64,000 bases of DNA from JACNKV01 sp964422145 (GTDB lineage: Bacteria; Fidelibacterota; Marinisomatia; Marinisomatales; JACNKV01): the NCBI GenBank assembly GCA_964422145.1, contig CAYQZV010000003.1:124001-188000 (forward strand), written 5' to 3'. The notes below the pieces were generated by a model. The model was not told the origin of the DNA, did no database searches, and worked only from the letters and a program-made list of their open reading frames with translations. Shown here piece by piece: positions 18,040-26,895 of the stretch (position 1 is the first letter of the stretch; every line of letters starts with the position of its first letter). A program made the translations under genes and the position numbers.

Positions 18040-18577
18040 TTAGATACTCTTATTATCTTTATGTTTTTCAATAATTTTCTTCTTGAGCCCAACTTCTAGA
18101 TTAGACCTGAAAGTTTTACCAACGGAAGTAAATACACAAATTTTTGCAAACCTACATTGAATCAATGGAAAAGGATTGAGCATATCAACGATAAAACGTG
18201 TTAACCAATCATCTTGTTCATTTAATTCTATTAGATATTTTGCCTCTTCACCATCTTTAAGGCGTATAGGTAGTGGACTTGAGAACAGATTTTTAGGAGG
18301 TGATTGAACGGCATACTGTTTTTTGAATATGCCAGTTTTCCAACCAATATTAGTTATTTGTACTTCTCGTTGCCCTACATTAACAATATTGATGCTGAGA
18401 TATTCTGGATAAGGTGTAGGGGGATACTATAAGTCTATGACCAGCACTAACTTCCAGGCGAATGGTTCTATCTCTCATTGCAAGAAGCAATGCAACGATT
18501 ACAGCAGCAAAAGTACCTACAGCAGAAAACCAATCTGCAAATGAATTAATAAATTCCCATGTATCTTGGGTGAACAT
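18040..18577 (-). pseudogene. Membrane-anchored hypothetical gene split by a one-base frameshift
   Basis: The frame from ATG 18577 encodes an N-terminal helix (about 15-34, WFSAVGTFAAVIVALLLAM) and then stops after 65 residues. A second frame continues without interruption from the same point to a TAA at 18040, reading YPEYLSINIVNVGQ onward with SPLPIRLKDGEEAKYLIEL. The shift falls in a run of five G on the plus strand (18419-18423). With four G the product would be one 178-residue protein reading VSPTPYPEYL. The total of 538 bases is one more than a multiple of three. Either a recent mutation, phase variation, or an assembly or sequencing error. The family is an unnamed single-helix protein with a cytoplasmic beta-rich domain. 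Confidence 0.8.
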
Positions 18578-18665
18578 GTTTTCCTCTTATTATTAGCAAT
18601 TAACATCAAGTACATTGTCCAGTGTTTCAAAAGTCTGAGTGCTGTGTTTGTAGAAACATCTACAA

Positions 18666-19325
18666 TCATTTATTAAACACCTTTATTAGAAGGTTACACA
18701 TTGGAAGATAAACGGCAGTTAAGTCTTTATTTATACTACCACCTACTTGCAATTTCAAATACATATGTGCATCCACGTTTCTTCGTATATCTAACAATAC
18801 CTGAAGCGAATCTTCAATTTGCTGTTGCTCTGATTGTGAGATCAAATGCTTTTTTGCAAGCTTATCAATGTTCTTACGATAAATACCAAGCGTACCTGAA
18901 TTAATTTCTAGTGGATGGTTAATACTTAAGGAATTAAACATCGATTGAAGCCATGCATTATTTTTTGCTATAAGGTCGCTATTTGTCACTGCGCAATAAA
19001 CATTTGCGGCTGCTTGTGTAGCAAGTTCATTTTGTTTATTAGGAGCCTTTTTGGATATGTCATTTTTTCTTAATAGGGATATTTTGTGTTTTAGAAAGAC
19101 AGCTTTAACTAAACATTCAACTGCTATCTCAAATTTCAACCACCATGAATAAAATGCATATTGATCATTTTTCACAGCTTGAGCTCTCAAAACATTAGCA
19201 TTTTGGGCTTCGCTCAATATCTTTGATTTCTTATCAAAACTCAACCATTTATCTTTGGTAAATTGATAAATTGAAAACTCATATAGTGTTTGTGGCCAAT
19301 TACTAAAGTCATGTTTGGTTGCCAT
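18666..19325 (-). CDS. HEPN-like protein with RNxxxH motif
   Basis: 219 residues, largely helical. Near the C-terminus is DIRRNVDAHMYL, i.e. Arg182-Asn183-x3-His187, the Rx4H motif with a polar residue after Arg that marks HEPN ribonucleases. An internal Lys-rich, charged region (about 80-100) follows a hydrophobic helix. HEPN proteins include RNA-cleaving toxins and abortive-infection effectors, but also non-catalytic members. No cognate antitoxin (MNT-type) is next to it. A 7 bp hairpin (18648-18665) sits right after its stop codon but lacks a U-tract. The SD (AGGAG) is about 5 bases before the ATG. Confidence 0.7.
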   Translation of the reverse strand: MATKHDFSNWPQTLYEFSIYQFTKDKWLSFDKKSKILSEAQNANVLRAQAVKNDQYAFYSWWLKFEIAVECLVKAVFLKHKISLLRKNDISKKAPNKQNELATQAAANVYCAVTNSDLIAKNNAWLQSMFNSLSINHPLEINSGTLGIYRKNIDKLAKKHLISQSEQQQIEDSLQVLLDIRRNVDAHMYLKLQVGGSINKDLTAVYLPMCNLLIKVFNK

Positions 19326-19630
19326 TATACTCTCCTTTGATTACCACCGCTGAATATACGACTTAGCAAACAATGATCATCTCACTCAAATCGCAGTTTA
19401 TACATTTGTTTATTGTTAATAAATTGATCTGTGATATTCATATCCATTTCACACGATTTCATACTGCAATGAATAAATTATTATCTATTATTTCTACCCG
19501 GTTTCTGTAATGTAGAGTTTGAGCCGTAAAGCGGATGGGTGCCAAGCATTTTGGATTCACAGCCCAAAATTTAATATGGGTAATGGATGAACCTATTCAT
19601 GGCGTATGTAATGTATTTTCATGTTTACAA
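19326..19630. other. 305-base gap inside the HEPN block
   Basis: No gene-like frame with a start signal is seen. The right part holds a hairpin with 7 bp arms (ATTTTGG/CCAAAAT, 19548-19570) that could be a weak terminator for the minus-strand gene upstream. The left part is very AT-rich and must carry the promoter of the gene starting at 19325. Confidence 0.5.
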
Positions 19631-20098
19631 TTATTTTAACGTAATTTTTCTTAATTCCCAATCTATTTCAAAAAACAAAGCAAAAATAATATCTGATAAT
19701 GCAACTTCAATTTTAAATTCATCCAGTATAGTATGTATGTTTTGTATTGTGGATTGTTGTTCTTCTGTCAATTTATTGTAAAAATCTATAACTTCTTTTT
19801 TTGTTATTTTCTTATCCAGTTCATGTGCAAATTGATTTCTAATTGTATTTAGCATTTTATATGCAGGTCTACTCTTTGATTTTAATAATCCAATAGATAC
19901 ACAACGGTCAACTTTCTGCCAAAATTTAAGCTTATCTATTAGATTTCTATCAGGAAGAGTTAAACCATTATTTAATAATCTGTTCAACAAATTCTCTATA
20001 ATAAGGTGACCATTTATTACTGTTGATAGGGTTTTATTATTTTCAATATTATCTAAAATTTGATAAAACATATCCTGTGATTGATTTATTTTTTCCAT
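19631..20098 (-). CDS. HEPN-domain protein
   Basis: 155 residues, all-helical. NTIRNQFAHEL contains Arg87-Asn88-x3-His92, the HEPN RNxxAH signature, following HLIIENLLNRLL, a helix usual in the family. It is 3 bases after an unrecognised gene and therefore in one transcript with it. The sequence is not evidently related to the other HEPN protein at 18666. Likely roles are RNA cleavage in defence or stress response; housekeeping HEPN roles are possible. Very AT-rich compared with flanking core genes. Confidence 0.78.
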   Translation of the reverse strand: MEKINQSQDMFYQILDNIENNKTLSTVINGHLIIENLLNRLLNNGLTLPDRNLIDKLKFWQKVDRCVSIGLLKSKSRPAYKMLNTIRNQFAHELDKKITKKEVIDFYNKLTEEQQSTIQNIHTILDEFKIEVALSDIIFALFFEIDWELRKITLK

Positions 20099-20101
20099 AT
20101 T

Positions 20102-20875
20102 CTATAGATCCTTAGTATAATCTCCAATTCTTTTCTTTCGTTTCTCAATTCTATTAATATTCTGTATTTCTATGAACTCATTGTCTTTCTCAACATTAAA
20201 AACACTAACTTCTAAAAATCTATTTGCTTCTCCTTCTATTACATTAGGATCCCAAAATAACCTTACAATAACACGGAAATCAGGGCAATCATCAAACCAA
20301 ACAATATTCCGCGCACCCAACCCAACTGTTTGATCTGATTTTTTTTGTAGATTGTATTTATCAGCTATTTTATTTGCAACATCAAGAGCCATTTTAAAAT
20401 TGTAATTCCAATTATAATGATTGGAAAATTGAATTTGATATAAATTATCATTAACTAACTTGATAAATCTTTCTCTCATTTGATTGTTAGAACGATAATC
20501 TTTGTAACTACCTTTTCGAAAATGGAGACTTAATGCTGATCTTCCATCGTTAATATGATAAATTGATTCATCTTCTATAAAGAAGTCATGAGATTTGAAG
20601 TAATCTATTATTTGAGATTTGTTCCAACTCCAAAGTATATCTTTATATCCATTTTTGAATTCATCACAAATTAAATTTGGTTTTTGGCTTATAGTAGGAG
20701 TTTCTTCATTTTTTGTATATTTCTTGTTAGTCTCTATATTGCTTTTTGGAACTTTGCTCTCAATATCCTTACCCTCAGAGTAGTCTGGGCTTTTACCTGC
20801 ATAATATAATATACTAAAAACTATAGCCAATGAAATTCCTAATAATATTCTTGTTTTGATTTCCTTCTCATTCAT
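20102..20875 (-). CDS. Membrane-anchored protein of unknown function
   Basis: 257 residues with one N-terminal membrane helix (about 9-27), a Lys/Glu/Ser-rich linker (about 30-65) and a globular part with many aromatic and charged residues (FRKGSYKDY, WNYNFKMALDVANKIADKY, RVIVRLFWDPN). No family recognised and no catalytic motif seen. It is 3 bases upstream of the HEPN gene at 19631, suggesting joint function. Confidence 0.68.
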   Translation of the reverse strand: MNEKEIKTRILLGISLAIVFSILYYAGKSPDYSEGKDIESKVPKSNIETNKKYTKNEETPTISQKPNLICDEFKNGYKDILWSWNKSQIIDYFKSHDFFIEDESIYHINDGRSALSLHFRKGSYKDYRSNNQMRERFIKLVNDNLYQIQFSNHYNWNYNFKMALDVANKIADKYNLQKKSDQTVGLGARNIVWFDDCPDFRVIVRLFWDPNVIEGEANRFLEVSVFNVEKDNEFIEIQNINRIEKRKKRIGDYTKDL

Positions 20876-20891
20876 TTTTTATTACCTATAA

Positions 20892-21416
20892 TTATATATT
20901 ACTTCGTTTGAGTTTCCGAAAATATTCTATTATTGGGCTAGTATGTTTTGCTTTTGTTATTTTTTGAAACAACAGGTTTAACTCCTCAAGCCCTGCCTCA
21001 GATGTAATCATTTGTTTTGCATCCTTTATAGACTTATTAAAATTTTGGATTTCTGATCGCCTGTACACTTCATTGTTAGAATCAATAATATCACTAACAC
21101 TAATAAATGAGGCTCCAATATGTACAATAATTTCTTCATTTAAATATAGCTGGTTAGCATCACAGTATTCCATAACCTTTAGACCAGCTGATTGACATAA
21201 ATTATGAGTTTCTTCTTTTGTTAAATCTGCACTTTCAATAACTTTTGTAACAAAGGATGATTTCTCTTGTACAAGGTGCAATAACCCCTCATATATTTCT
21301 ATTCTCCTGTCGAAAACACGTGTTGAGTATTTTTCAATTCGATTTATCCTTCTGAAATGTTCATTGATCAAAAGACCTATTAATAATCCAACCAATCCGA
21401 TGAGTGCTTCAGTCAT
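20892..21416 (-). CDS. Membrane-anchored helical protein of unknown function
   Basis: 174 residues. An N-terminal glycine-rich membrane helix (about 3-17, LIGLVGLLIGLLI) is followed by a long helical, coiled-coil-like cytoplasmic region (RRIEIYEGLLHLV, FNKSIKDAKQM). A small anchor plus cytoplasmic helices is common in phage-defence and stress loci, but the family is not recognised. First gene of the run 21416 to 19631, 16 bases before the next gene. Confidence 0.65.
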   Translation of the reverse strand: MTEALIGLVGLLIGLLINEHFRRINRIEKYSTRVFDRRIEIYEGLLHLVQEKSSFVTKVIESADLTKEETHNLCQSAGLKVMEYCDANQLYLNEEIIVHIGASFISVSDIIDSNNEVYRRSEIQNFNKSIKDAKQMITSEAGLEELNLLFQKITKAKHTSPIIEYFRKLKRSNI

Positions 21417-21584
21417 TTTAGTCTCCTAAATTTGTGCTCGCTACTCAGAATTACAATTTGTGTAATGTATGAATGGAATACGCCATGAAGCTTTTCCATC
21501 CTAATTATTATTATTTTGTATAAAGTATTCATAACAGTAAATGAAAGTTAGTATAATTAAAAATAAAAGACAAGGTTTATCGAA

Positions 21585-22007
21585 TTAGGGCTGTTTTGGT
21601 TTCACACTCCTTAACCCGGTTTTTAGAAGTTTGATCACTTCTTCTTCGGTGTTGAACCCGTCATAATCTTTCTGGTATCCATAATGGACACCCTTTTTTT
21701 CATTCTCAAGAATACAGTCCGCGAAGCGGTCAACACCTTCTTCTTTTATAAACCGAACAAAGGCTCGTATCCTTACATCGTGGGATTCAGAGAACATATC
21801 CATGCCGCAGTTAAAGTCCTCACATTTCCAGCACCCGTTTAATTGTCTTTCGTTACAACATTGATGTTGATAGCATCCCGTTTCCGATACATATCTGCTG
21901 CAGCAATTCTGTTTTGATTTACATCCGCTGCATTCTTTGGCAAGATGACATAAACTGCAAATCAATCCGCAGTATCCAATATTATCAATGATGTCTTTTC
22001 TTTTCAC
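21585..22007 (-). CDS. DUF3795-family cysteine-rich protein
   Basis: 140 residues with a dense N-terminal cysteine array beginning YCGLICSLC and continuing ECSGCKSKQNCC, GCYQHQCC and GCWKCEDFNC, about 15 cysteines in the first 70 residues. This is the DUF3795 pattern, probably a metal- or Fe-S-binding module of unknown role. The C-terminal half is helical. It follows the oxidoreductase-like gene by 3 bases in one operon. Confidence 0.85.
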   Translation of the reverse strand: MKRKDIIDNIGYCGLICSLCHLAKECSGCKSKQNCCSRYVSETGCYQHQCCNERQLNGCWKCEDFNCGMDMFSESHDVRIRAFVRFIKEEGVDRFADCILENEKKGVHYGYQKDYDGFNTEEEVIKLLKTGLRSVKPKQP

Positions 22008-22010
22008 GGA

Positions 22011-22688
22011 TTAAGAAACCGACCCGGAGCTGACATGGGGCGCCAGATTATTCCATTCATCTGAAGTTACAGAATTTAAACAAAAATCACCGACGTCATA
22101 GATCGAGCAATCGATCGGGCCTCGTTGGTCTTTATGGGCATACGCACCTACAAAAGGTGTCAAAGTCGGCCGTACCAATCGAGTGATCACCCACGTGATC
22201 CCGTCTGCGCCGTGTTTTCCCGAAAGTAAGCTGTCGCGTTCCCATTCATTCTGTTCTAAAAAGTCGATGCCAAAGAGCTTTAACACACTCAGAATGGGAT
22301 GCACCGACCGTTGAAATCCGCCCCGCTTCTCACCGGGCATCATCATAGCTCCGGATGCCATTGTAACAAACTTCGTTACACCGGCGTTTTTCATCGCCTT
22401 CCAGACGTGAGGAAGACAGTGCGTTTTGGGGCGTAATTTTCGATTGTCGCCCAATGCAGAGATGACTCCCTCGCACCCCTTGAAGGCTTCGGTCAGTTTT
22501 TGTTCTTCATGGAGCTCCGCAGGGATAACCGTTGTCGTCGGTTTCACATCTTTGAATTTGTGGGGCGACCGTGTTATAACAACTGTTTGGACACCGATTT
22601 CCTCAGCACGAGCCAGAACACCTTTTCCGTAGGTTCCGCAGGCACCAATAATGGCTACTTTTTTAGGTTTTGCTAAACTTGTATCCAT
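22011..22688 (-). CDS. NAD(P)-binding atypical SDR (NmrA-like)
   Basis: 225 residues. The N-terminal Rossmann motif is IIGACGTYGKG, an atypical-SDR/NmrA GxxGxxG form, followed by VVITRSPHKF and GVISALGDNR. The catalytic Tyr-x3-Lys of classical SDRs is not evident, as in NmrA and YwnB-like proteins, which act as NAD(P) sensors or flavin/quinone-type reductases. Forms a two-gene unit with the DUF3795 gene. Confidence 0.85.
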   Translation of the reverse strand: MDTSLAKPKKVAIIGACGTYGKGVLARAEEIGVQTVVITRSPHKFKDVKPTTTVIPAELHEEQKLTEAFKGCEGVISALGDNRKLRPKTHCLPHVWKAMKNAGVTKFVTMASGAMMMPGEKRGGFQRSVHPILSVLKLFGIDFLEQNEWERDSLLSGKHGADGITWVITRLVRPTLTPFVGAYAHKDQRGPIDCSIYDVGDFCLNSVTSDEWNNLAPHVSSGSVS

Positions 22689-22709
22689 TGATGAGTCGAT
22701 ATTTCGTTA

Positions 22710-23993
22710 TCAATCGTAAAGATAATATTGTTTCGATACAGTTTGAAAAGCGGTTTCGTCTTGACGAAAATACTCTTTCAGATCATCATATTGAAAGTTC
22801 TTTCCAAAAATCTCCCGCACCTTTGATGTGCCTGTGACTTTATCAAACATCACCAATCGGGAAGTCTCTGCCAATTTAAATGGATTTTTATTCGGATACA
22901 GTTTGTGGTGTACTTCCAAGAATTTGAACTGAATACTCATTAAATCAGCCTGTTTTGAATCATCATAATGGATCTGCACTCCGCTGAGAGATTTACCCCT
23001 TCCGTATCCGTAATACGGTTTATAAGTAATGGGGCGGAATGTCACTCCGGATAAACCCGCTTCGTTCATTTCTTTTGCAAGGATCTCTCCATTAATCCAA
23101 GGTGCTCCGATGATCCGAAAAGGTAATGTATACCCGACTCCGTTAGAGAAAACGCCTAATTCCCCTAAAATTCCGGTTCCTACATAGTAGAACGGAGTGT
23201 CATCATGCGGAATATGCGGCGATGTCGGGATCCAGGGTAAACCCGTCTCTTGAAAAGTCATCGATCGTTTCCATCCATCCATGGGGATAACGGTCAAATC
23301 ACAGGTTACACCTCCGGTGAGCAATTTCTCGCTGTTCAGCATTTTGGCTAACTCACCCACCGTCAAACCGTAAACGTATGGAATGGAATACTGCCCGACA
23401 AAAGAATGATATCCGTCCTGCACCAAATTTCCTTCAACATGATCTCCGCCCAACGGGTTCGGCCGGTCCAAAACAACAACTTCAATACCCAATTCAGAAG
23501 CTGCTTCCATACACAACCCTAAGGTGCTGATATAGGTGTAAGACCGGCACCCGATATCTTGGATATCGAAGATAAGTACATCCACATTTTTCAGCATGGC
23601 TTGTGTGGGTTTTCGGGTTTCTCCGTACAGCGAGAACACCGGAAGTTTTGTTTTTTCATCCATGTAAAAATGGACATACTCACCCGCACCGCGATCCCCT
23701 CTCACTCCGTGTTCGGGTCCGAATAACGATGTTAGATTCACATTCGGAGATTCATTCAAAATATCAATTGTAGATCGATATCCCCGATCAACTCCGGTGG
23801 CATTGGTGATCAAGCCGACCCGTTTATTCATCAAGATGCCGAAATTTTGCTCGGCAAGGACTTCAATCCCGGGCTTCACAATAGATGGAATCGAGGGGTA
23901 TTCCTTCTCTAATGTAGGATGCTGTGAACAACCGGTAATCCATATCCATAATCCAATGGTAAGGATGAATGCTTGTTTGACCTGTTTTTTCAT
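22710..23993 (-). CDS. NamZ-type exo-N-acetylmuramidase lipoprotein (DUF1343)
   Basis: 427 residues with lipobox WITGC (Cys22). The DUF1343 hallmarks are MNKRVGLITNATGVDRGYRSTIDIL, FGPEHGVRG, DIQDIGCRSYTYI, LDRPNPLGG and WIPTSPHIP. The founding member NamZ of Bacillus subtilis releases MurNAc from the non-reducing ends of peptidoglycan chains. AGGAG stands just before its ATG. It is divergent from a five-gene run (24147-30826) with a sugar kinase and a symporter, fitting extracellular release and uptake of wall sugars. Confidence 0.9.
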   Translation of the reverse strand: MKKQVKQAFILTIGLWIWITGCSQHPTLEKEYPSIPSIVKPGIEVLAEQNFGILMNKRVGLITNATGVDRGYRSTIDILNESPNVNLTSLFGPEHGVRGDRGAGEYVHFYMDEKTKLPVFSLYGETRKPTQAMLKNVDVLIFDIQDIGCRSYTYISTLGLCMEAASELGIEVVVLDRPNPLGGDHVEGNLVQDGYHSFVGQYSIPYVYGLTVGELAKMLNSEKLLTGGVTCDLTVIPMDGWKRSMTFQETGLPWIPTSPHIPHDDTPFYYVGTGILGELGVFSNGVGYTLPFRIIGAPWINGEILAKEMNEAGLSGVTFRPITYKPYYGYGRGKSLSGVQIHYDDSKQADLMSIQFKFLEVHHKLYPNKNPFKLAETSRLVMFDKVTGTSKVREIFGKNFQYDDLKEYFRQDETAFQTVSKQYYLYD

Positions 23994-24146
23994 GAATCTC
24001 CTGTTTTGTAATATTTCGGAAGAAGAAATTACTTCTAATATCGATAGAGATTAATACTATTTTTCCTATCAAAGCCTTACTATATTTTCATCAATAATTC
24101 GGTACTTGTTTTTCTGAAAGAGAACCATATTTACACAAAGATTCCC

Positions 24147-25691
24147 ATGCATTTCAAAACGATGATCCTATTTCACATTCCCGAGCAGTTTTGCCTAGAT
24201 CCTGAAACGTTTCTGAAACTGAAGACACAGATCAAACTCTGGCAATCTTATTCCCTAATCGCCATTCTGGATTCTGTTTCCATTCCTGATCTGGAGGGAA
24301 TTCATCCTGACATACAATTTATCCGTGTGCAAAACCGTTCCTTTTCAGAACAATGGAATCAGGCATTATCCTTTGTAAAAACATCCTCTTTTCTTTACAT
24401 GGATAACCGTCAATCGTTTGTTCAACTGAAGGATTCAGCCGTCGACATCTTTTCCCTCACAAAATTACGCCATCCTGAATCCGGGATGATCTACAGCGAT
24501 TATGAAATCATTGAGGGTGAAAACAGACAAGAAATCCACCTTCTATCGCATCATCCGGGCAGATTGCGAGACAATCAAGATTACGGAAGCGTCTTTTTTT
24601 TCGATACAGAAAAAGTCAAACAACTTGGCGGCTTGGATGAAAAATTGAATTCGAATCATTTCTATGACCTTCGATTGAAATTATCTGAGTCTTCCCGGCT
24701 TACTCGCATCTCAAACAAATATGACGGCAGTGTTTATTCTGTTTTCTCTTCAAAAACGGAATCAAATGTATTTGACTATTTACTCTCTGAAAAATCTCAG
24801 CAGTTGGAAGCGGAAACCATATTATCTCATCATTTAGAGAGAATTCACGCGAAGCTCTCATCCGATCAAGTTTTTCTCCCTGCTCCCAAAGGAAATACCG
24901 ATCTGATCGCTTCCGTAATTATACCGGTAAATCAACGACCGGAATTCATTGGAACAGCGATTGAAAGCGTTCAACAGCAAAACCGAACGGATGTGGAGAT
25001 CATCGTCGTAGTCAACGGCGGAAAAGACGATCCCACCATCCCTGTCGTAAACCAGTTTCTGCCCGGTGGAAAATTCTATGATCAAGACAAACCCAACGTA
25101 CAATTGCTGATCACGGATATCAACAATATTGGTTTTTGTATCAATTTAGGGGTAAAACAGGCAAAAGGAGTTTATTACGTTCAACTGGATTCGGACGATC
25201 GGTTAAAACCAAATGCGGTAGAATCCATTGTCAAAACATTTGATTCCGACCCAACGATAGGTATGGTCATCGGCTCTTATGAAGTTTGGGAGAAACTGCC
25301 TTCTGGAGATTTGACTCGCATGGAAGCCATACCGGTAGTAACCCACGACGAATGGACGGATGATAACGGTCGAAATAATTTATTGAGGATAAACGGTGCC
25401 GGAGCTCCTCGTTCCATACCGATTCAGTTGATAAAAGACATCGGATGGTTTGAAATGAATGACGGTTTTTACGCCTTGAATTACGGTGAAGATTACGATA
25501 TGGTTCTTCGAGTGAGTGAACATTACAAAATCGGGCGTATTTATGATCCGATTTATGAGGTTATTCGACATGAAGGCGGAACCGATCACTCCATCAGTCA
25601 ATCGGTCATTAATCGAAATGATGAAGCGAAAGACCGGATGCGCTTCAATGCGATTCTCCGTCGGCAAAATCTCAATAAACAACATGCATAA
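24147..25691 (+). CDS. Tandem GT2-type glycosyltransferase
   Basis: 514 residues made of two GT-A-like halves. The C-terminal half (about 250-500) is a normal family 2 domain with VIIPVNQRPEFIGTAIESV, a QLDSDDRLKP DxD motif and the GEDYDMVLRV acceptor region. The N-terminal half (about 1-220) mirrors it (FHIPEQ..., YMDNRQS, LGGLDEKL) but has lost the DxD, so it is probably not catalytic. No signal peptide. The gene stops exactly where the next begins (TAA then GTG). A cytoplasmic transferase in a wall-sugar cluster; acceptor unknown. Confidence 0.82.
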   Translation: MHFKTMILFHIPEQFCLDPETFLKLKTQIKLWQSYSLIAILDSVSIPDLEGIHPDIQFIRVQNRSFSEQWNQALSFVKTSSFLYMDNRQSFVQLKDSAVDIFSLTKLRHPESGMIYSDYEIIEGENRQEIHLLSHHPGRLRDNQDYGSVFFFDTEKVKQLGGLDEKLNSNHFYDLRLKLSESSRLTRISNKYDGSVYSVFSSKTESNVFDYLLSEKSQQLEAETILSHHLERIHAKLSSDQVFLPAPKGNTDLIASVIIPVNQRPEFIGTAIESVQQQNRTDVEIIVVVNGGKDDPTIPVVNQFLPGGKFYDQDKPNVQLLITDINNIGFCINLGVKQAKGVYYVQLDSDDRLKPNAVESIVKTFDSDPTIGMVIGSYEVWEKLPSGDLTRMEAIPVVTHDEWTDDNGRNNLLRINGAGAPRSIPIQLIKDIGWFEMNDGFYALNYGEDYDMVLRVSEHYKIGRIYDPIYEVIRHEGGTDHSISQSVINRNDEAKDRMRFNAILRRQNLNKQHA

Positions 25692-26891
25692 GTGAATTCA
25701 ACCAATACAATCATTATTGGCCTTGACGGCGGTGCATCGAAAATTCGTGCTGGATGTGTCCATCGTCAAACAGAAAATACCTTTGAATTAAGTACGCTAA
25801 CTGACAGATCATACAATACATATCACGAGTTCAATCCTAATTTCATTCCTGTAAATCTTCAACTTCAGTTATCGGAATTCAACCAGAACCGAATAAAGCC
25901 GATGGCAGATGAGACAAATCAGTCAAGAGCATACATCCAAGCTTTTGCCGATGTGATTGAAGACATTGTTAAAACAACGGGTGCTGCATCCGTCCTTCTC
26001 GGATTGGGTCTCCCCGGACTGAAAACCACCGACAAACGCGGAATAGCCGTCATGGCAAATGGGCCGAGGATGCCCGAATTTTCATCGTTATTAGAGCGAG
26101 AACTAACTCAACGGAATATCCATTTAACTCAGCCGATATCTCATTTGGGCAGTGATGCTGATCATTGCGGGATCGGTGAAGAATATGCCGCGGAGGGTTT
26201 ATTCCAAGATTGTTCAAATGCGTATTATTTAGGCGGAGGAACCGGAGCCGCGGATGCCCTAAAACTGAAAGATGCACTCCTACCTTTTGATTCTGCCAAA
26301 GACTGGATCGCAAAAACATGGGAGATGCAAAATCATAAAAAGATCTCATTAGAACACTACGCATCCGCGAACGGCATTCAAACCATTTACAGTCAATACT
26401 CCGGGATTCCAACCGATAAACTAAAACAAGACCGGGTCTATGCCGATCGCATTTTAGAACTCGCTGTAAGGGGTGAATCCGATGCTGTAAATACTTATCA
26501 GGATGTGAGCCGCTATTTAGCCATGCTCATTTTTGAACGAATGACGACGATCTATAACGGTTGGAAATCCTCATTTGAATTTGTGAATGATCAGCGACCC
26601 GAATTGAATCCGCAACATCCATATCTGGGAACAGCTCTCGAAAGGATCATATTTGGTCAGCGGTTAGGGAATCTATTTAGACAGTCCCAAAATACAAAGG
26701 TGTTATGGAAACCTTTTCTCGATGAATTGACAAACCTGATAATGACCGGTGAATTTCTCAGCGAAATGAAATCACATTATCTTCATGACGGTAAGATCAA
26801 GGAAGATCTGTTCTGTATTTCGCCGCTAAAAGCTGCACCGGTTCTTGGAGCAGGCATTACTGCATATTTAACGATGGCAGATTCAAAGTAA
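25692..26891 (+). CDS. BadF/BadG-type sugar kinase
   Basis: 399 residues, starting with GTG immediately after the previous stop. The actin-like ATPase phosphate-1 motif IIIGLDGGASKIRAG is followed by GLGLPGL, SDADHCGIGEEY, the YYLGGGTGAADALK adenosine/phosphate loop and a C-terminal LGAGITAYL. This is the BadF/GlcNAc-kinase branch; MurNAc/GlcNAc kinases such as MurK belong here. Its place next to NamZ, SpoIID and a sodium symporter suggests phosphorylation of salvaged amino sugars. Substrate is inferred from context only. Confidence 0.82.
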   Translation: MNSTNTIIIGLDGGASKIRAGCVHRQTENTFELSTLTDRSYNTYHEFNPNFIPVNLQLQLSEFNQNRIKPMADETNQSRAYIQAFADVIEDIVKTTGAASVLLGLGLPGLKTTDKRGIAVMANGPRMPEFSSLLERELTQRNIHLTQPISHLGSDADHCGIGEEYAAEGLFQDCSNAYYLGGGTGAADALKLKDALLPFDSAKDWIAKTWEMQNHKKISLEHYASANGIQTIYSQYSGIPTDKLKQDRVYADRILELAVRGESDAVNTYQDVSRYLAMLIFERMTTIYNGWKSSFEFVNDQRPELNPQHPYLGTALERIIFGQRLGNLFRQSQNTKVLWKPFLDELTNLIMTGEFLSEMKSHYLHDGKIKEDLFCISPLKAAPVLGAGITAYLTMADSK

Positions 26892-26895
26892 ACTC

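Noticed and set aside
17960..18050. Integron-like attC site after the frameshifted gene (ATCTAAC half-site)
   Set aside because: No GTTRRRY partner or core fold at the expected spacing, and no similar site after the neighbouring genes.
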